Counted from the first letter of the stretch, positions 37,242 to 47,514 are shown. The stretch: 64,000 nucleotides of DNA from Varibaculum massiliense (GCF_900106855.1 NZ_FNWI01000004.1:1178001-1242000); one strand, 5' to 3'. The notes: generated by a model from the sequence alone, not told the origin. Made by a program: numbers and translations.

Positions 37242-37931
37242 CGTAGTTCCCGTTCCTTGCGTTTTCTTCTGGTGGAAACCAAATCCTTCGATTTCCGTGA
37301 ACGTTGCATTCCTTCGGTCCGTTCATTAACTATTATCCACCAAAACGAACATGATTGGAAGCAAAAATGTTGGAAAATGAAAGTTTTACACCTGGTAGGG
37401 AGAAATTGCGAATACTTACCAACCATAAAGTAGTTTTGACCAGGCATATTAGAATGTTTTCAGATTTTTACCATGTTAGTAATAGGCTGGGGACAAATTG
37501 TGTTTTGCATCACTGGCAATTTTGACCATGTGAATGATTTAATGTAACTTTTCATCTAAACCTAGCGATTACCAGCATATATAGGTGGAAAGAAGTAGTT
37601 TTCTCATCAAAAGTTTAAAAAATAGAGATCTACAAAGCCACGCTATTTTTTGACCTGAGTTTTCACTCACCGCGCTTGAGTTTTCACTCACTCAGCGAAT
37701 CTAACAGAGAAGTCACGCAAACATTTAACTATCCTCATTTTCCAAGGCTTTTATGAAAGTTTCGCCATCTTAGAGTCATTCTTGCTAAGGACGACAAGCA
37801 ACTCCCCCGGGTCTAAACTGGTTCGCAAATGGAAAACCGCCGGACTAAACACCCGATTTGGCTACGCCAGAACTTTCCGAGATATATATAAGGTATAAAG
37901 GTCAATATTTAACCCACGAGAAGAGGCAGTT
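37242..37931. other. Long regulatory interval before topA
   Basis: 690 bp, AT-rich relative to its neighbours, with no supported gene. It holds the divergent promoters for the CAP-domain gene (left) and topA (right). A TATA-rich stretch (TATATATAAGGTATAAAG, about 37882-37899) may be the topA -10 area. Two operator-like palindromes lie at 37656-37690. Confidence 0.5.
37656..37690. promoter_or_regulatory. Tandem palindromic operator-like repeats
   Basis: TGAGTTTTCACTCA occurs twice, at 37656-37669 and 37677-37690. Each is a 5-bp inverted repeat around TTTC, and their starts are 21 bp apart, two helical turns. This geometry suits cooperative binding of a dimeric regulator. The regulator is unknown. 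Confidence 0.6.
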
Positions 37932-40625
37932 TTGAGCGCTAAAAAACTGGTAATAGTGGAATCTCCAGCCAAGGCTCGCACTATCAGCGGATACCTGGGC
38001 GCTGACTACCAGGTGGAGGCGTCCGTGGGACATATCCGCGACCTACCTCAACCCTCCGCGCTACCCGAAAAACTTAAACAGTCCGGGTACAAAAAGTTCG
38101 CGGTGAACGTGGAAGATGGTTTCCAGCCCTACTACGTGGTTAACCCGGATAAGAAAAAAACTGTAGCCGGCTTGCGTAAAGACCTGGCGCAAGCAGAAGA
38201 ACTCTACCTCGCCACTGATGAGGACCGCGAGGGAGAAGCAATCGCCTGGCACCTCCTGGAAGTGTTAAAACCCAAGGTTCCGGTTAAGCGGATGGTGTTT
38301 CATGAAATCACCAAAGAAGCGATTGACCGCGCCCTAGAAAATACCCGAGATATTGACACTGACCTAGTCCAGGCTCAGGAAACCCGGCGGATTTTAGATC
38401 GCCTCTACGGATACGAGGTTTCCCCGATTCTATGGCGCAAAGTTGCCCGTCACCTCTCTGCCGGCAGGGTGCAGTCAGTAGCCACCCGCCTGGTAGTGCA
38501 GCGCGAACGCGAACGCATTGCCTTCATACCTGCCAGCTATTTTGATCTCACCGCCACCTTTAACGCCGAGGGGCAAGATTTTAACGCCCGCGCCCTAGAA
38601 ATGGATGGGGTACGTTTCGCGGTAGGACGCGACTTTGATGATCGCGGGCAACTAAAACGCAAAGCCACAGTTATGGATCAGCAGCTGTGGGAAAAACTGG
38701 CACAGGCACTAACCGAAAAACCCATCTGCCAGGTAACTTCCGTAGAATCCAAGCCCTATACTCGCCGCCCCGCTCCCCCTTTTACTACCTCTACCCTGCA
38801 GCAAGAGGCCGGGCGGAAACTGCGAATGTCTTCGCGGCAAACTATGGCGGTAGCCCAGTACCTGTACGAAAACGGCTACATCACCTATATGCGAACCGAC
38901 TCCACCGCGCTGTCCAACCAGGCGATTTCGGCGGCACGCCGCCAAGCAAAAAAGCTATATGGCGCGGACGCTATCCCCGAAAAACCCCGCTTTTACGCCA
39001 AGAAAGCGAAAGGCGCACAAGAAGCCCACGAAGCTATCCGCCCTGCGGGAGATAACTTCCGCACCCCCTCGCAGGTAAAAGGAGCCCTCAGCGATCAGCA
39101 AGCGGCGCTTTACGAACTGATTTGGAAACGCACCCTGGCCTCGCAGATGAATGATGCGCGCGGAACTACCGATACCGTCCGGGTAAGCGCTCAGCTGAGT
39201 TTGGAGGGCGCGGCGCGCGAAGTAGTGTTCACCGCTTCGGGAACCGTAATCACCTTCCGCGGTTTCCTGGCCGCCTATGAAGAAGGCAAAGATAAATCCC
39301 GCTACGCCAGCGCCGATAGTTCCACGGCGCTACCAAAACTTAGCGAAGGACAACAACTGGCAGTTACCAGCGTAGATAGAGAAAAAGCAGAGCACGTAAC
39401 CAGCCCGCCTCCGCGCTATACCGAAGCCTCCTTGGTGAAAACCTTAGAAGAAAAAGGAGTAGGGCGTCCCTCCACTTATGCCTCCACTATCGGGGTAATT
39501 ATTGAGCGCGGCTATGTGCGCCGCGCCGGACAAGCTCTAGTGCCTTCTTGGCAGGCATTCTCGGTGGTCAGGCTACTAGAAGAAAATCTGGCTTCCCTGG
39601 TGGATTACGACTTTACCGCCACCATGGAGGGCGACCTCGACCAGATAGCTGCCGGGGAACGCAACGGGAAAGAACTTCTCAGCCACTTTTATTTTGGAGG
39701 CGGCGAGGGCGATGCTTTCTGGGAGCGCGGTCTGAAAGACACCGTGGAAGGTCTAGGCGAGATTGATGCTCGCGCTCTGAACTCTATCGAGGTGCAACCG
39801 GGAGTAAACGTGCGGGTGGGACGCTATGGACCTTACCTGGAGGACGCGGAAGGCAAGCGAGCCTCGGTTCCCGAAGATTTGGCGCCCGATGAGTTGGACG
39901 CCAAAAAAGTAAAAGAACTGTTCACGATATCGGCTGATACCGGGCGAGAACTGGGCAAAGACCCAGAAAACGGGAACCTAATCTTAGTAAAGAATGGTCG
40001 CTATGGGCCTTACTTTACCGAGGTACTGCCCGAGGACGCCCCCAAGGGTACTAAACCTCGCACTGCCTCCCTATTTAAAACCATGTCTATCGAGAGCGCC
40101 AGCCTGGACGATGCCCTGAAACTGCTTTCCTTACCGCGCATAGTGGGCAAAGATCCCGAATCCGATACCGAGATTACCGCCCAAAATGGTCGCTACGGAC
40201 CATACCTGAAGAAGGGGTCGGATTCGCGCTCCCTAGAAAGCGAAGAGCAGATTTTCTCGATTACTTTGGAGCAGGCATTAGCGATTTATGCGCAGCCGAA
40301 GACCCGCCGGGGGCGCACCGCGAAACCGCCTCTAAAAGAGTTGGGAACCGATCCAGTCTCCGGCAAACCGGTAGTAATTAAAGACGGGCGCTTCGGTCCT
40401 TATATTACCGATGGCACCACCAATGTGACCGTGCCGCGTTCTAGCACCGTGGAAGAGATAGAAGCTGATCAGGCATATACGTTGCTGGCGGAAAAACGGG
40501 CGAAAGGACCTGCTAAGAAGCGCGGAACGCGCAAAACCACCAAGAAGACTGCCACCAAGAAAACCACCAAGAAGCGCACAACCACTAAGAAAACTACCGC
40601 GAAAAAGACCGAGGCGAAAAAATAG
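37932..40625 (+). CDS. topA: DNA topoisomerase I
   Basis: 897 aa. Toprim domain with KLVIVESPAKARTISGYLG and ATDEDREGEAIAWHL, active-site Tyr in YMRTDSTALSNQA, and VGRPSTYASTIGVI. The C-terminus has four GRYGPY/GRFGPY repeats (actinobacterial topoisomerase I type) instead of zinc fingers, and a Lys/Thr-rich tail of about 40 residues that helps hold DNA. Start is TTG with AAGAGG upstream. Confidence 0.97.
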   Translation: MSAKKLVIVESPAKARTISGYLGADYQVEASVGHIRDLPQPSALPEKLKQSGYKKFAVNVEDGFQPYYVVNPDKKKTVAGLRKDLAQAEELYLATDEDREGEAIAWHLLEVLKPKVPVKRMVFHEITKEAIDRALENTRDIDTDLVQAQETRRILDRLYGYEVSPILWRKVARHLSAGRVQSVATRLVVQRERERIAFIPASYFDLTATFNAEGQDFNARALEMDGVRFAVGRDFDDRGQLKRKATVMDQQLWEKLAQALTEKPICQVTSVESKPYTRRPAPPFTTSTLQQEAGRKLRMSSRQTMAVAQYLYENGYITYMRTDSTALSNQAISAARRQAKKLYGADAIPEKPRFYAKKAKGAQEAHEAIRPAGDNFRTPSQVKGALSDQQAALYELIWKRTLASQMNDARGTTDTVRVSAQLSLEGAAREVVFTASGTVITFRGFLAAYEEGKDKSRYASADSSTALPKLSEGQQLAVTSVDREKAEHVTSPPPRYTEASLVKTLEEKGVGRPSTYASTIGVIIERGYVRRAGQALVPSWQAFSVVRLLEENLASLVDYDFTATMEGDLDQIAAGERNGKELLSHFYFGGGEGDAFWERGLKDTVEGLGEIDARALNSIEVQPGVNVRVGRYGPYLEDAEGKRASVPEDLAPDELDAKKVKELFTISADTGRELGKDPENGNLILVKNGRYGPYFTEVLPEDAPKGTKPRTASLFKTMSIESASLDDALKLLSLPRIVGKDPESDTEITAQNGRYGPYLKKGSDSRSLESEEQIFSITLEQALAIYAQPKTRRGRTAKPPLKELGTDPVSGKPVVIKDGRFGPYITDGTTNVTVPRSSTVEEIEADQAYTLLAEKRAKGPAKKRGTRKTTKKTATKKTTKKRTTTKKTTAKKTEAKK

Positions 40626-40828
40626 TTAGGCTCTAAGGAATAAGGCTCCCGCAACTTTTCCAGATTTTCACTATCAGTCTTGCCTCGCCTTTGGTAGGGA
40701 AAAACTGCCCTCATTCTAGCGGCAGGCGCTGCCCATGGCTAAGAGTTCTAAGATAACCTCACGGAAAATCCTTCTCGTAACATTTGGCTAACTCTTTGAG
40801 GGCGCGGCGGGAAAAGTTACTAGCTACC

Positions 40829-41575
40829 TTAAGCGGGACGGAAAGAAAAGTTTTCCCACCCCAGCTGCCCGATTTCCTTAGCCCAAGTCTTTACTTGGCT
40901 ATCCCAACCTCGAGCTTGTGCCTTAAATTCGGCGGAAGTCCCCAACTCGCGTGCCTGCTGCAGGGCAAAGTTTTTTACGCCTCGCTCCGCCAAATCTCGC
41001 GCCAACTCCACTACTTTCCCGGGGTGGTTCGGATAAACAGTTAACCGTACCTCGTAGGCTACCTGGCTGGCCAACACCGCATCTAGGCAGGCAAAAGCCT
41101 TATCCGCACCTGCTACTCCAGTCACCTGACGGTAATCGGCGGGCAAGGCTTTAATATCTAGCCCCACCCAATCGAGCAAACCATCCGCCAACATTGCTTG
41201 CAGACGCGAAGGATAGGCTCCCGCGGCGTGCAGCCCCACCTGGAAACCTTGGGTCTTCACCCAGCGGGCAGCTGGAATCACCGCTGCCTGCGCCAGCGCC
41301 TCCCCACCGGAAAACACCACTCCGTCAAGCAGTCCTTTTCGGCGCCCTAGCAACTCTTCTAGCTCCGCAAACGGGACTGCGCCGGGTACTTTGAAATCTA
41401 AGATTTCATAGTTTTGGCAATAGGCGCAGCGCCAAGGGCAACCTTGGCAAAACACGCTGGCCACGATCTTCCCTGGCCAGTCCACGGTAGAAAACGGGAC
41501 TAGCCCCGCAATGTTAAGCTGCCTGGCCTGCCCGAGCAGGCTCGGCTCCCCGTCAGCTGCCGAATAATCACACAC
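40829..41575 (-). CDS. nrdG: Anaerobic RNR activating enzyme NrdG
   Basis: 248 aa radical-SAM protein. CQGCPWRCAYCQNYE holds the CxxxCxxC cluster (about 45-55); FSGGEAL is the SAM GGE motif. It makes the glycyl radical on NrdD. GTG start overlaps the nrdD stop (GTGTGA), so the two are coupled. Confidence 0.92.
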   Translation of the reverse strand: MCDYSAADGEPSLLGQARQLNIAGLVPFSTVDWPGKIVASVFCQGCPWRCAYCQNYEILDFKVPGAVPFAELEELLGRRKGLLDGVVFSGGEALAQAAVIPAARWVKTQGFQVGLHAAGAYPSRLQAMLADGLLDWVGLDIKALPADYRQVTGVAGADKAFACLDAVLASQVAYEVRLTVYPNHPGKVVELARDLAERGVKNFALQQARELGTSAEFKAQARGWDSQVKTWAKEIGQLGWENFSFRPA

Positions 41576-43391
41576 CGGCTAACTCTTGTGAGAAAGTAGT
41601 CCGTTCGGCGTACTCGCTCTGCTTGCCGGTATTGAAGGAGGTGACCGGGCGGAAGTAGCCCATTACCCGCGTCCACACCTCACAGGGCTGCTCGTGGTTG
41701 CCTTCCTCGGCACACTTGGGACAATCGAAATGTTCACCCGACAAATACCCGTGGACTGGGCAGATGGAGAAGGTAGGGGTGATCGTAATATAGGGCAGCT
41801 TGAAGTTCGCTAGCGCCCGGTGCACCAGGGTCTTGCAGGACTCCGCGGAGTTCATCGCTTCGCCCATATACAGGTGCAACACGGTACCACCAGTATATTT
41901 GCCTTGCAGTTCTACCTGTTCTTCTAGCGCCTGGAAGGCGTCTTGGGTGTAGCCTACCGGAAGCTGCGAAGAGTTGGTGTAGTAGGGCGCGTCCGCGGTG
42001 CCAGCCTGAATAATCCCAGGGAAGCGTTTGGCGTCCTCTTTCGCAAAACGGTAGGTGGTGCCTTCGGCGGGGGTGGCCTCTAGGTTGTAGAGGTGACCGG
42101 TTTCTTCCTGTAGCTGCACCATCCGTTCCCGGATATGATCTAGCAGGTCGGCGCACATCTTATGCCCCATTTCGCCGGTAATATCTTCCGCGTCATCGGT
42201 AAAGTTACGCACCATCTCGTTCATTCCGTTTACCCCAATAGTGGAGAAATGGTTGTCGAGAGTGCCCAGGTAACGGCGGGTATAGGGGAAAAGACCGGAA
42301 TCCATGTGCCAGGAAATAACTTCCCGTTTCTTCTCTAGGGACTGGCTGGCCAGGTCAATCAGGTGATCGAGCTGGCGGGTGAGCCCGTCCAGATCGCCCT
42401 TATAGAGGTAGCCGAGGCGCGCCATGTTTATGGTCACCACCCCCAGGGAACCGGTTTGTTCTGCCGAACCGAACAGCCCATTGCCACGTTTTAGCAGTTC
42501 CCGCAGGTCTAGCTGCAAGCGGCAGCACATGGAGCGAATCATATGGGGATCCAGATCCGAGTTCAGGAAGTTCTGGAAGTAGGGCAGACCGTATTTGGCG
42601 GTCATCGCAAATAGCCGCTCGGTGTTGGGGGAATCCCAATCAAAGTCGGGAGTGATGTTGTAGGTGGGGATGGGGAAGGTGAAAACCCGTCCATCGGCAT
42701 CCCCGGCGGTCATCACTTCGATGAACGCCCGGTTGATTATTTCCATTTCTTCGGCTAGATCCCCGTAGGTGAAGTCCATCAGTTCATCCCCAATCAGGGG
42801 GTGTTCATCTACCAGGTCATCGGGGCAAGTCCAGTCGAACGTGAGATTAGTGAAGGGGCACTGGCTGCCCCACCGGCTAGGCACGTTCAGGTTGTAAATC
42901 AGTTCCTGCATGCACTGGTGAACCTGCTCGTAGTCCAGGTTGTCTTTGCGAATAAATGGCGCCATATAGGTGTCGAAACTGGAGAACGCTTGGGCACCTG
43001 CCCATTCGTTCTGTAAAGTTCCCAGGAAGTTCACGATTTGTCCGCAGGCGGAGGAAAAATGGCTCGGCGGGTTCGAGGCAATCGCGCCCGGAACTCCGTT
43101 AAAACCTTCCTGCAATAGCTGCTTTAGAGACCAACCGGCGCAGTAACCTGCGAACATATCCAGGTCGTGAATATGGTAGTCGCCGTCGCGGTGGGCTTGC
43201 CCGATTTCGGGAGTGTAGACCTCGTTTAGCCAATAGTTGGCAATCAGTTTGCCCGAAGAGTTAAGAATCATGCCCCCCAGCGAATACCCCTGGTTTGCGT
43301 TGGCGTTTACTCGCCAATCGGCTTTTGATAGATACTCATTTACGGTCTGACCCGGATCAACCAAGTGCTTCGTCTTCGTTTGGGGTGCCAT
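41568..43391 (-). CDS. nrdD: Anaerobic ribonucleoside-triphosphate reductase NrdD
   Basis: 607 aa. Catalytic core blocks such as NYWLNEVYTPEIGQAHRDGDYHIHDLD (N-terminal third) and GVVTINMARLGYLYKGD are clear. The C-terminus has the zinc site CPVHGY...FDCPKC and the glycyl-radical loop RVMGYFRPVTSFNTGK. It lacks the long ATP-cone of E. coli NrdD, which explains its shorter length. It makes deoxynucleotides without oxygen; two NrdR boxes lie upstream. Confidence 0.96.
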   Translation of the reverse strand: MAPQTKTKHLVDPGQTVNEYLSKADWRVNANANQGYSLGGMILNSSGKLIANYWLNEVYTPEIGQAHRDGDYHIHDLDMFAGYCAGWSLKQLLQEGFNGVPGAIASNPPSHFSSACGQIVNFLGTLQNEWAGAQAFSSFDTYMAPFIRKDNLDYEQVHQCMQELIYNLNVPSRWGSQCPFTNLTFDWTCPDDLVDEHPLIGDELMDFTYGDLAEEMEIINRAFIEVMTAGDADGRVFTFPIPTYNITPDFDWDSPNTERLFAMTAKYGLPYFQNFLNSDLDPHMIRSMCCRLQLDLRELLKRGNGLFGSAEQTGSLGVVTINMARLGYLYKGDLDGLTRQLDHLIDLASQSLEKKREVISWHMDSGLFPYTRRYLGTLDNHFSTIGVNGMNEMVRNFTDDAEDITGEMGHKMCADLLDHIRERMVQLQEETGHLYNLEATPAEGTTYRFAKEDAKRFPGIIQAGTADAPYYTNSSQLPVGYTQDAFQALEEQVELQGKYTGGTVLHLYMGEAMNSAESCKTLVHRALANFKLPYITITPTFSICPVHGYLSGEHFDCPKCAEEGNHEQPCEVWTRVMGYFRPVTSFNTGKQSEYAERTTFSQELAGV

Positions 43392-43493
43392 TTTCTTCCT
43401 CTTTTGCTTCCTTCAAATTCTTGTTTTAACGTCTGCGGCTTTGTAGCCAACGCTATCGACTATAGGTAAAACTGGTCGCAATGGCTAATAGAC

Positions 43494-43541
43494 ACACCAT
43501 ATATAGTAGGTTTCCCAAATGTGAACCACTAGATATTGTGT
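43494..43541 (-). promoter_or_regulatory. Pair of NrdR boxes upstream of nrdDG
   Basis: ACACCATATATAGTAG (43494-43509) and CCACTAGATATTGTGT (43526-43541) match the 16-bp NrdR consensus acaCwAtATaTwGtgt at about 13 and 14 positions. Their starts are 32 bp apart, three helical turns, the usual NrdR arrangement. Repression by NrdR when dATP is plentiful is expected. Confidence 0.8.
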
Positions 43542-43643
43542 TTTTCCTGATTTTTCTCATATTTGCTGGCGAGGGCGAAAATGGTTACTTTACTTGCCAG
43601 TGCACATCTGGTTGAACTGCGAAAATACTTTGGGTCTTAAGTC

Positions 43644-44558
43644 CTAAGAGGTGGGAGAGGAAGATTTTCGAGGACGCATCCCGGCGCGGGCAACCTCAAA
43701 AATAAAAATCCAACAGGCTCCCCCTAAAGCAAGGACGGTGCCTGTAGCCAGCGAAAGGGCAAGGGGGTGGCGAGATTTAGCGAGGTGGCTCAGATCCATA
43801 GTGGCAGTCCCGACCGTGAAATAGTTACCTCCCCGCGCTAACTGGTAGTAACAGTAGGCGACCAACACTACCCCTACCAGCGCAATGATTGCTGCCAGGA
43901 AAGTGAAGATGCGTCCTCGTCGCAAAGCTCGCTGTCCCCGTTCCCCGCCCAGCTCTAAAGGAGAAAGTAACAGCGCAAACACTGAAACTACACAAATGGC
44001 AGCAAATACGTCCGAGGGGCGGTGCCAGCGCGCCACAATCACCGCTAAAGCCACCACCCACAACACCAACGCCGACAGATAGGTAGCCACTTCCCGCCAG
44101 CGATCGGCGGCTACCATCACCAGCGCGACCGCCGCTGCCCCCGCCGTCGTAGTGTGACCGGAGGGGAAAGAATTGGTCATATAGTAGGTGATTCCCAGCG
44201 CGGGGCGAGCAAGCAGAAAATGCTTGAGAAACTGAGTAGTTACTGTTGCTGCCAGCACCATCACCAGCATCCGAACCCCTAGGGCAAAACGCCTTCTTAC
44301 CAGGGCAACTATTACTGCCGCAGCAATTAGAGGAACCAAAATAAATAAATACCATTCCCGCAGCAGCACTTGATCCCAGGGCGCAAACGAACGGTTGAGT
44401 TCAGAAAGGGTGAACATGGCCAGAGTATCGGTTGCCTGTCCCGCGCGGGTACACACAAAAAGCAGATAGCAGGCCGCCAGGAGTAGCGCGGCGAGGAAAG
44501 CAGCCGAAAAACGGCGTACGTAACCGGCGGTTAGACTACTTCTCACCCCGCTGCTCAT
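43644..44558 (-). CDS. PAP2-family membrane phosphatase
   Basis: 304 aa with about six membrane spans. The phosphatase motifs are PSGHTTTAG (second motif, about 131-139) and RWHRPSDVFAA (third motif, about 173-183); the first is degenerate. Members dephosphorylate undecaprenyl-PP, phosphatidate or related lipids at the membrane's outer face. Which lipid is used here cannot be told. Confidence 0.88.
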   Translation of the reverse strand: MSSGVRSSLTAGYVRRFSAAFLAALLLAACYLLFVCTRAGQATDTLAMFTLSELNRSFAPWDQVLLREWYLFILVPLIAAAVIVALVRRRFALGVRMLVMVLAATVTTQFLKHFLLARPALGITYYMTNSFPSGHTTTAGAAAVALVMVAADRWREVATYLSALVLWVVALAVIVARWHRPSDVFAAICVVSVFALLLSPLELGGERGQRALRRGRIFTFLAAIIALVGVVLVAYCYYQLARGGNYFTVGTATMDLSHLAKSRHPLALSLATGTVLALGGACWIFIFEVARAGMRPRKSSSPTS

Positions 44559-44659
44559 GCTTTAACCTTATTTTGTCACCTCTTTGGTTTCCACAACCAT
44601 TGGACATTTGGGCGTTAGTGTTAGCTAAAACTATTTTCACTGGGGGGAAGGAGCAGCTG

Positions 44660-47128
44660 GTGGGGTTGGAGAATCTGCTGGCAGGTTTACGTGCCTTCGG
44701 CACCGATCAGCTGCTTTACGAAACAGTGCTTCCGGCGCGCCGCGCTAGCTTTGCGCCTTGGCCCGATTGGGTGGGCGAAGATTTACAGGCGGGGCTTAGC
44801 GCCGCCGGGATAGACCGGCTTTGGGAACATCAAGCTAGCTGCGCAAATGCTCTTCATAGCGGTCAGGATGTGATGGTGACAACCGGTACCGGTTCCGGAA
44901 AATCTTTAGCCGCTTGGCTGGCGTTCCTCGCCCGGCACGCCCATACAAAAGATGCTGATACTTACCTGGAGGGAGCGCGACCTACGGCTCTATACCTGGC
45001 ACCTACCAAGGCGCTGGCTCGCGACCAGGCTGCGGCTTTGCATCGTTGGTCTGGGCTCGCCGATCTGGATTTGCAGGTAGCGCCGGTAGATGGTGATAGC
45101 CCCGGGGAGGTTAAAAAGTGGGCACGGGCGAGCGCCGATATCGTGCTAACCAACCCGGATTTTTTGCATTTTGCGATTATGCGTGGTCACGAGCTTTGGC
45201 GACCATTTTTGCGTGGTCTTTCACTGGTGGTTATCGATGAAGCGCACTATTACCGCGGAGTGCTGGGAGCAAATGTAGCCTTGATATTACGCCGGCTGCA
45301 TCGGCTCGCCCGCCACTATCACGCCCAGCCAGTCTTTGCCCTACTATCTGCAACTACCGCTAATCCTGCAGATCACGGCGCTAATCTATTAGGTGGAGAC
45401 CGCACCCTGAAAGTTATCGACCACGATAGTTCCGGCAGCGGGGCGCATACAGTGTTAGTCTGGCGTCCGCCGGTAATCGATGCGAGCGATCCCGCCAGTT
45501 GGGATAACCAAAACCCCTGGGAAGAAAACGACCCAATCCTCCGGCAGAAGGAAGATTTTACCCTAGAAAACCCGGAGCTCAGCGGCAATGACGCTCCCGG
45601 TAACCCTGCAGACAAACATGATGAAGGTCCGCGCTATCCCGCTATTTGGGAAGGCGGGCGCCTACTGGCTCAGCTCGTAAATGACGGAGGGCGAGTGCTG
45701 GTCTTCGCGCCCTCCCGGCAAGGGGTGGAAACTATCGCCCAGGTCGCCCGGGATCAACTTAGCACCCGCAATCCCGCGTTAATGTCTCGGGTGGCGGCCT
45801 ATCGCGGCGGTTACCTGCCGGAGGAGCGTCGCCAGTTAGAAAAAGACCTGCGAAAAGGCATCTTGCAAGGTCTATCGGCAACATCCGCTTTAGAACTGGG
45901 AATCGATATTTCTGGGCTGGACGCTACCATTACCTGTTCTTGGCCGGGAACTCGCGCCAGTTTCTTCCAGCAAATAGGTCGCTCCGGGCGCGCGGGACAA
46001 GACGGAATCGGCATCTTGGTGGTTTCCGATAATCCTTTAGATGATTTTCTGGCGAATCATCCAGAAGAAATTTTTCGCTCCGTTGAAGCCATAGTTTTCG
46101 ATACCGAAAACCCGTTTGTATCTGCTCCCCAACTGCTGTGTGCCGCCGCCGAACTTCCCTTGAAAAGCGAAGATATTTCACTATTTGGGGAGGGTAGCGC
46201 CCAGATTATGTCAGATCTTCTCCAGCAGGGTTTGCTAATAGAAAGACCGGCGGGACTTTGTTTTGATATCACCAAACCGTTTTCGCCTTGGGAAGCAGTA
46301 AAAATTCGCGGGGATCTGGGTCAAGTACAGATTATTGAGGCTGAAAGCGCGCAAGTGGTGGGGACTGTTGATAGCTCCCGCGCCGATAGCGTGTTGCATC
46401 CCGATGCTATCTATGTGCATCAAGGGCGCGTCTGGCAGGTTTCGGCGCGCGATGAGGACACCGCGCAGGTAGTTCCTGGCCCCAAAATGCTTCGTACCCG
46501 CGCAAACACAGATACCAGCATTTCGATTTTGTCGGAAGAAGCAACCCCAATAACCCATCCGCAGGGAGTAAGTTGGCATTACGGGCGAATCGAGGTGCAA
46601 AATACGGTTACTTCTTTTGATTTATTACGCCTGCCCGGTCATGTTTATCAAGCTACTTTTCAGTTAGATTGCCCCACCCGCACTCTGCAAACTACCGGCA
46701 CCTGGTTCACACTAGAAGAAAAGGTGGTTAAACAGTTACAACTAAATGAAGAACAGCTGTTGGGCGGAGGTTTACATGCGGCCGAACACGCCCTAATCGG
46801 AATGCTTCCTTTGGTGGCTACCTGTGACCGCTGGGATCTGGGAGGCCTATCTTTAACCCAGCATCTGCAAACCGACCTGCCGACAGTGTTTATTTACGAT
46901 GGAACTGCCGGAGGCGCCGGTTTTTCACGACATGGTTTCCGTCAGCTGGCAACCTGGCTGGATTTAACCTTTCGGCAGGTAAATGAGTGCCCCTGTAAAG
47001 AGGGTTGTCCCCGCTGTATCCACTCTCCTAAATGCGGGAATGGAAACGAAATGCTTTCAAAATCTGCCGGGCGTGACCTTTTAGAATTTTTGCTGTCCCT
47101 CTTTAAGGGCGAAACAGCCGCTTTCTAG
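44660..47128 (+). CDS. DEAH-box helicase of the helicase/secretion (Tad) neighbourhood
   Basis: About 822 aa. SF2 motifs: TTGTGSGKSLA (I), YLAPTKALARDQ (Ia), VIDEAHYY (II, DEAH), ALLSATTANP (III), and QQIGRSGRAGQ (VI). A C-terminal domain has the zinc-type CPCKEGCPRCIHSPKCGNGN near the end, as in the Hrq1/YprA-like group. Actinobacterial members sit beside tad pilus genes, as here. I chose GTG 44660 (GGAAGGAG upstream); the longer open frame would run through the divergent phosphatase gene. Likely a DNA or RNA helicase; role unknown. Confidence 0.88.
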   Translation: MGLENLLAGLRAFGTDQLLYETVLPARRASFAPWPDWVGEDLQAGLSAAGIDRLWEHQASCANALHSGQDVMVTTGTGSGKSLAAWLAFLARHAHTKDADTYLEGARPTALYLAPTKALARDQAAALHRWSGLADLDLQVAPVDGDSPGEVKKWARASADIVLTNPDFLHFAIMRGHELWRPFLRGLSLVVIDEAHYYRGVLGANVALILRRLHRLARHYHAQPVFALLSATTANPADHGANLLGGDRTLKVIDHDSSGSGAHTVLVWRPPVIDASDPASWDNQNPWEENDPILRQKEDFTLENPELSGNDAPGNPADKHDEGPRYPAIWEGGRLLAQLVNDGGRVLVFAPSRQGVETIAQVARDQLSTRNPALMSRVAAYRGGYLPEERRQLEKDLRKGILQGLSATSALELGIDISGLDATITCSWPGTRASFFQQIGRSGRAGQDGIGILVVSDNPLDDFLANHPEEIFRSVEAIVFDTENPFVSAPQLLCAAAELPLKSEDISLFGEGSAQIMSDLLQQGLLIERPAGLCFDITKPFSPWEAVKIRGDLGQVQIIEAESAQVVGTVDSSRADSVLHPDAIYVHQGRVWQVSARDEDTAQVVPGPKMLRTRANTDTSISILSEEATPITHPQGVSWHYGRIEVQNTVTSFDLLRLPGHVYQATFQLDCPTRTLQTTGTWFTLEEKVVKQLQLNEEQLLGGGLHAAEHALIGMLPLVATCDRWDLGGLSLTQHLQTDLPTVFIYDGTAGGAGFSRHGFRQLATWLDLTFRQVNECPCKEGCPRCIHSPKCGNGNEMLSKSAGRDLLEFLLSLFKGETAAF

Positions 47129-47133
47129 CAAGC

Positions 47134-47514
47134 TCAATTTCCACTAAGACGAGGACCGGCTCGGGAATGGGCTTTAAGCAGCCAGTTAGCAGGGGCTTTT
47201 GTGCTGACCTCAACTTTAACGTCAGAAACCTGCAAGCTACAGGCGGTCAAGGAAACCTGGTTCTCGCGAGCGACTTGCTCAGCTACGACGCAAGGAGCGG
47301 TTTCACCGCCGTAAAAATAGGTTTGCGCGGCGGCTAGAGCCGCGAAATCGGCTCCGTTTTGCGCCCGCGCTTTAGCGGCTAAAACCCCAGCTAGAAGCGT
47401 AATTCCCAGCGCTAAAGCCACCAATAGACAAATAAATCCCACCGCCCAGATTGTGGCTGAGCCTGACTCTACCTCTACAGATGCTAGTTTTCTCCGTTGC
47501 TGCCAAAGATTCAC
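47134..47514 (-). CDS. TadE/TadG-like pseudopilin protein
   Basis: 126 aa. One N-terminal span (ATIWAVGFICLLVALALGITLL, about 19-40) followed by KARAQNGADFAALAAAQ, the conserved block of TadE/G-like proteins from helicase neighbourhoods, then a small exported domain with two Cys. Overlaps the next gene by 4 nt. Probably a minor pilin or secretion component. Confidence 0.8.
   Translation of the reverse strand: MNLWQQRRKLASVEVESGSATIWAVGFICLLVALALGITLLAGVLAAKARAQNGADFAALAAAQTYFYGGETAPCVVAEQVARENQVSLTACSLQVSDVKVEVSTKAPANWLLKAHSRAGPRLSGN

Noticed and set aside
40490-40625. Lys/Thr-rich repeats at the end of topA as a separate DNA repeat
   Set aside because: They are the coding sequence of the normal basic tail of actinobacterial topoisomerase I.
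44432-44659. N-terminal extension of the helicase
   Set aside because: It overlaps the divergent PAP2 phosphatase gene and has no helicase-like sequence; GTG 44660 has a good ribosome site.
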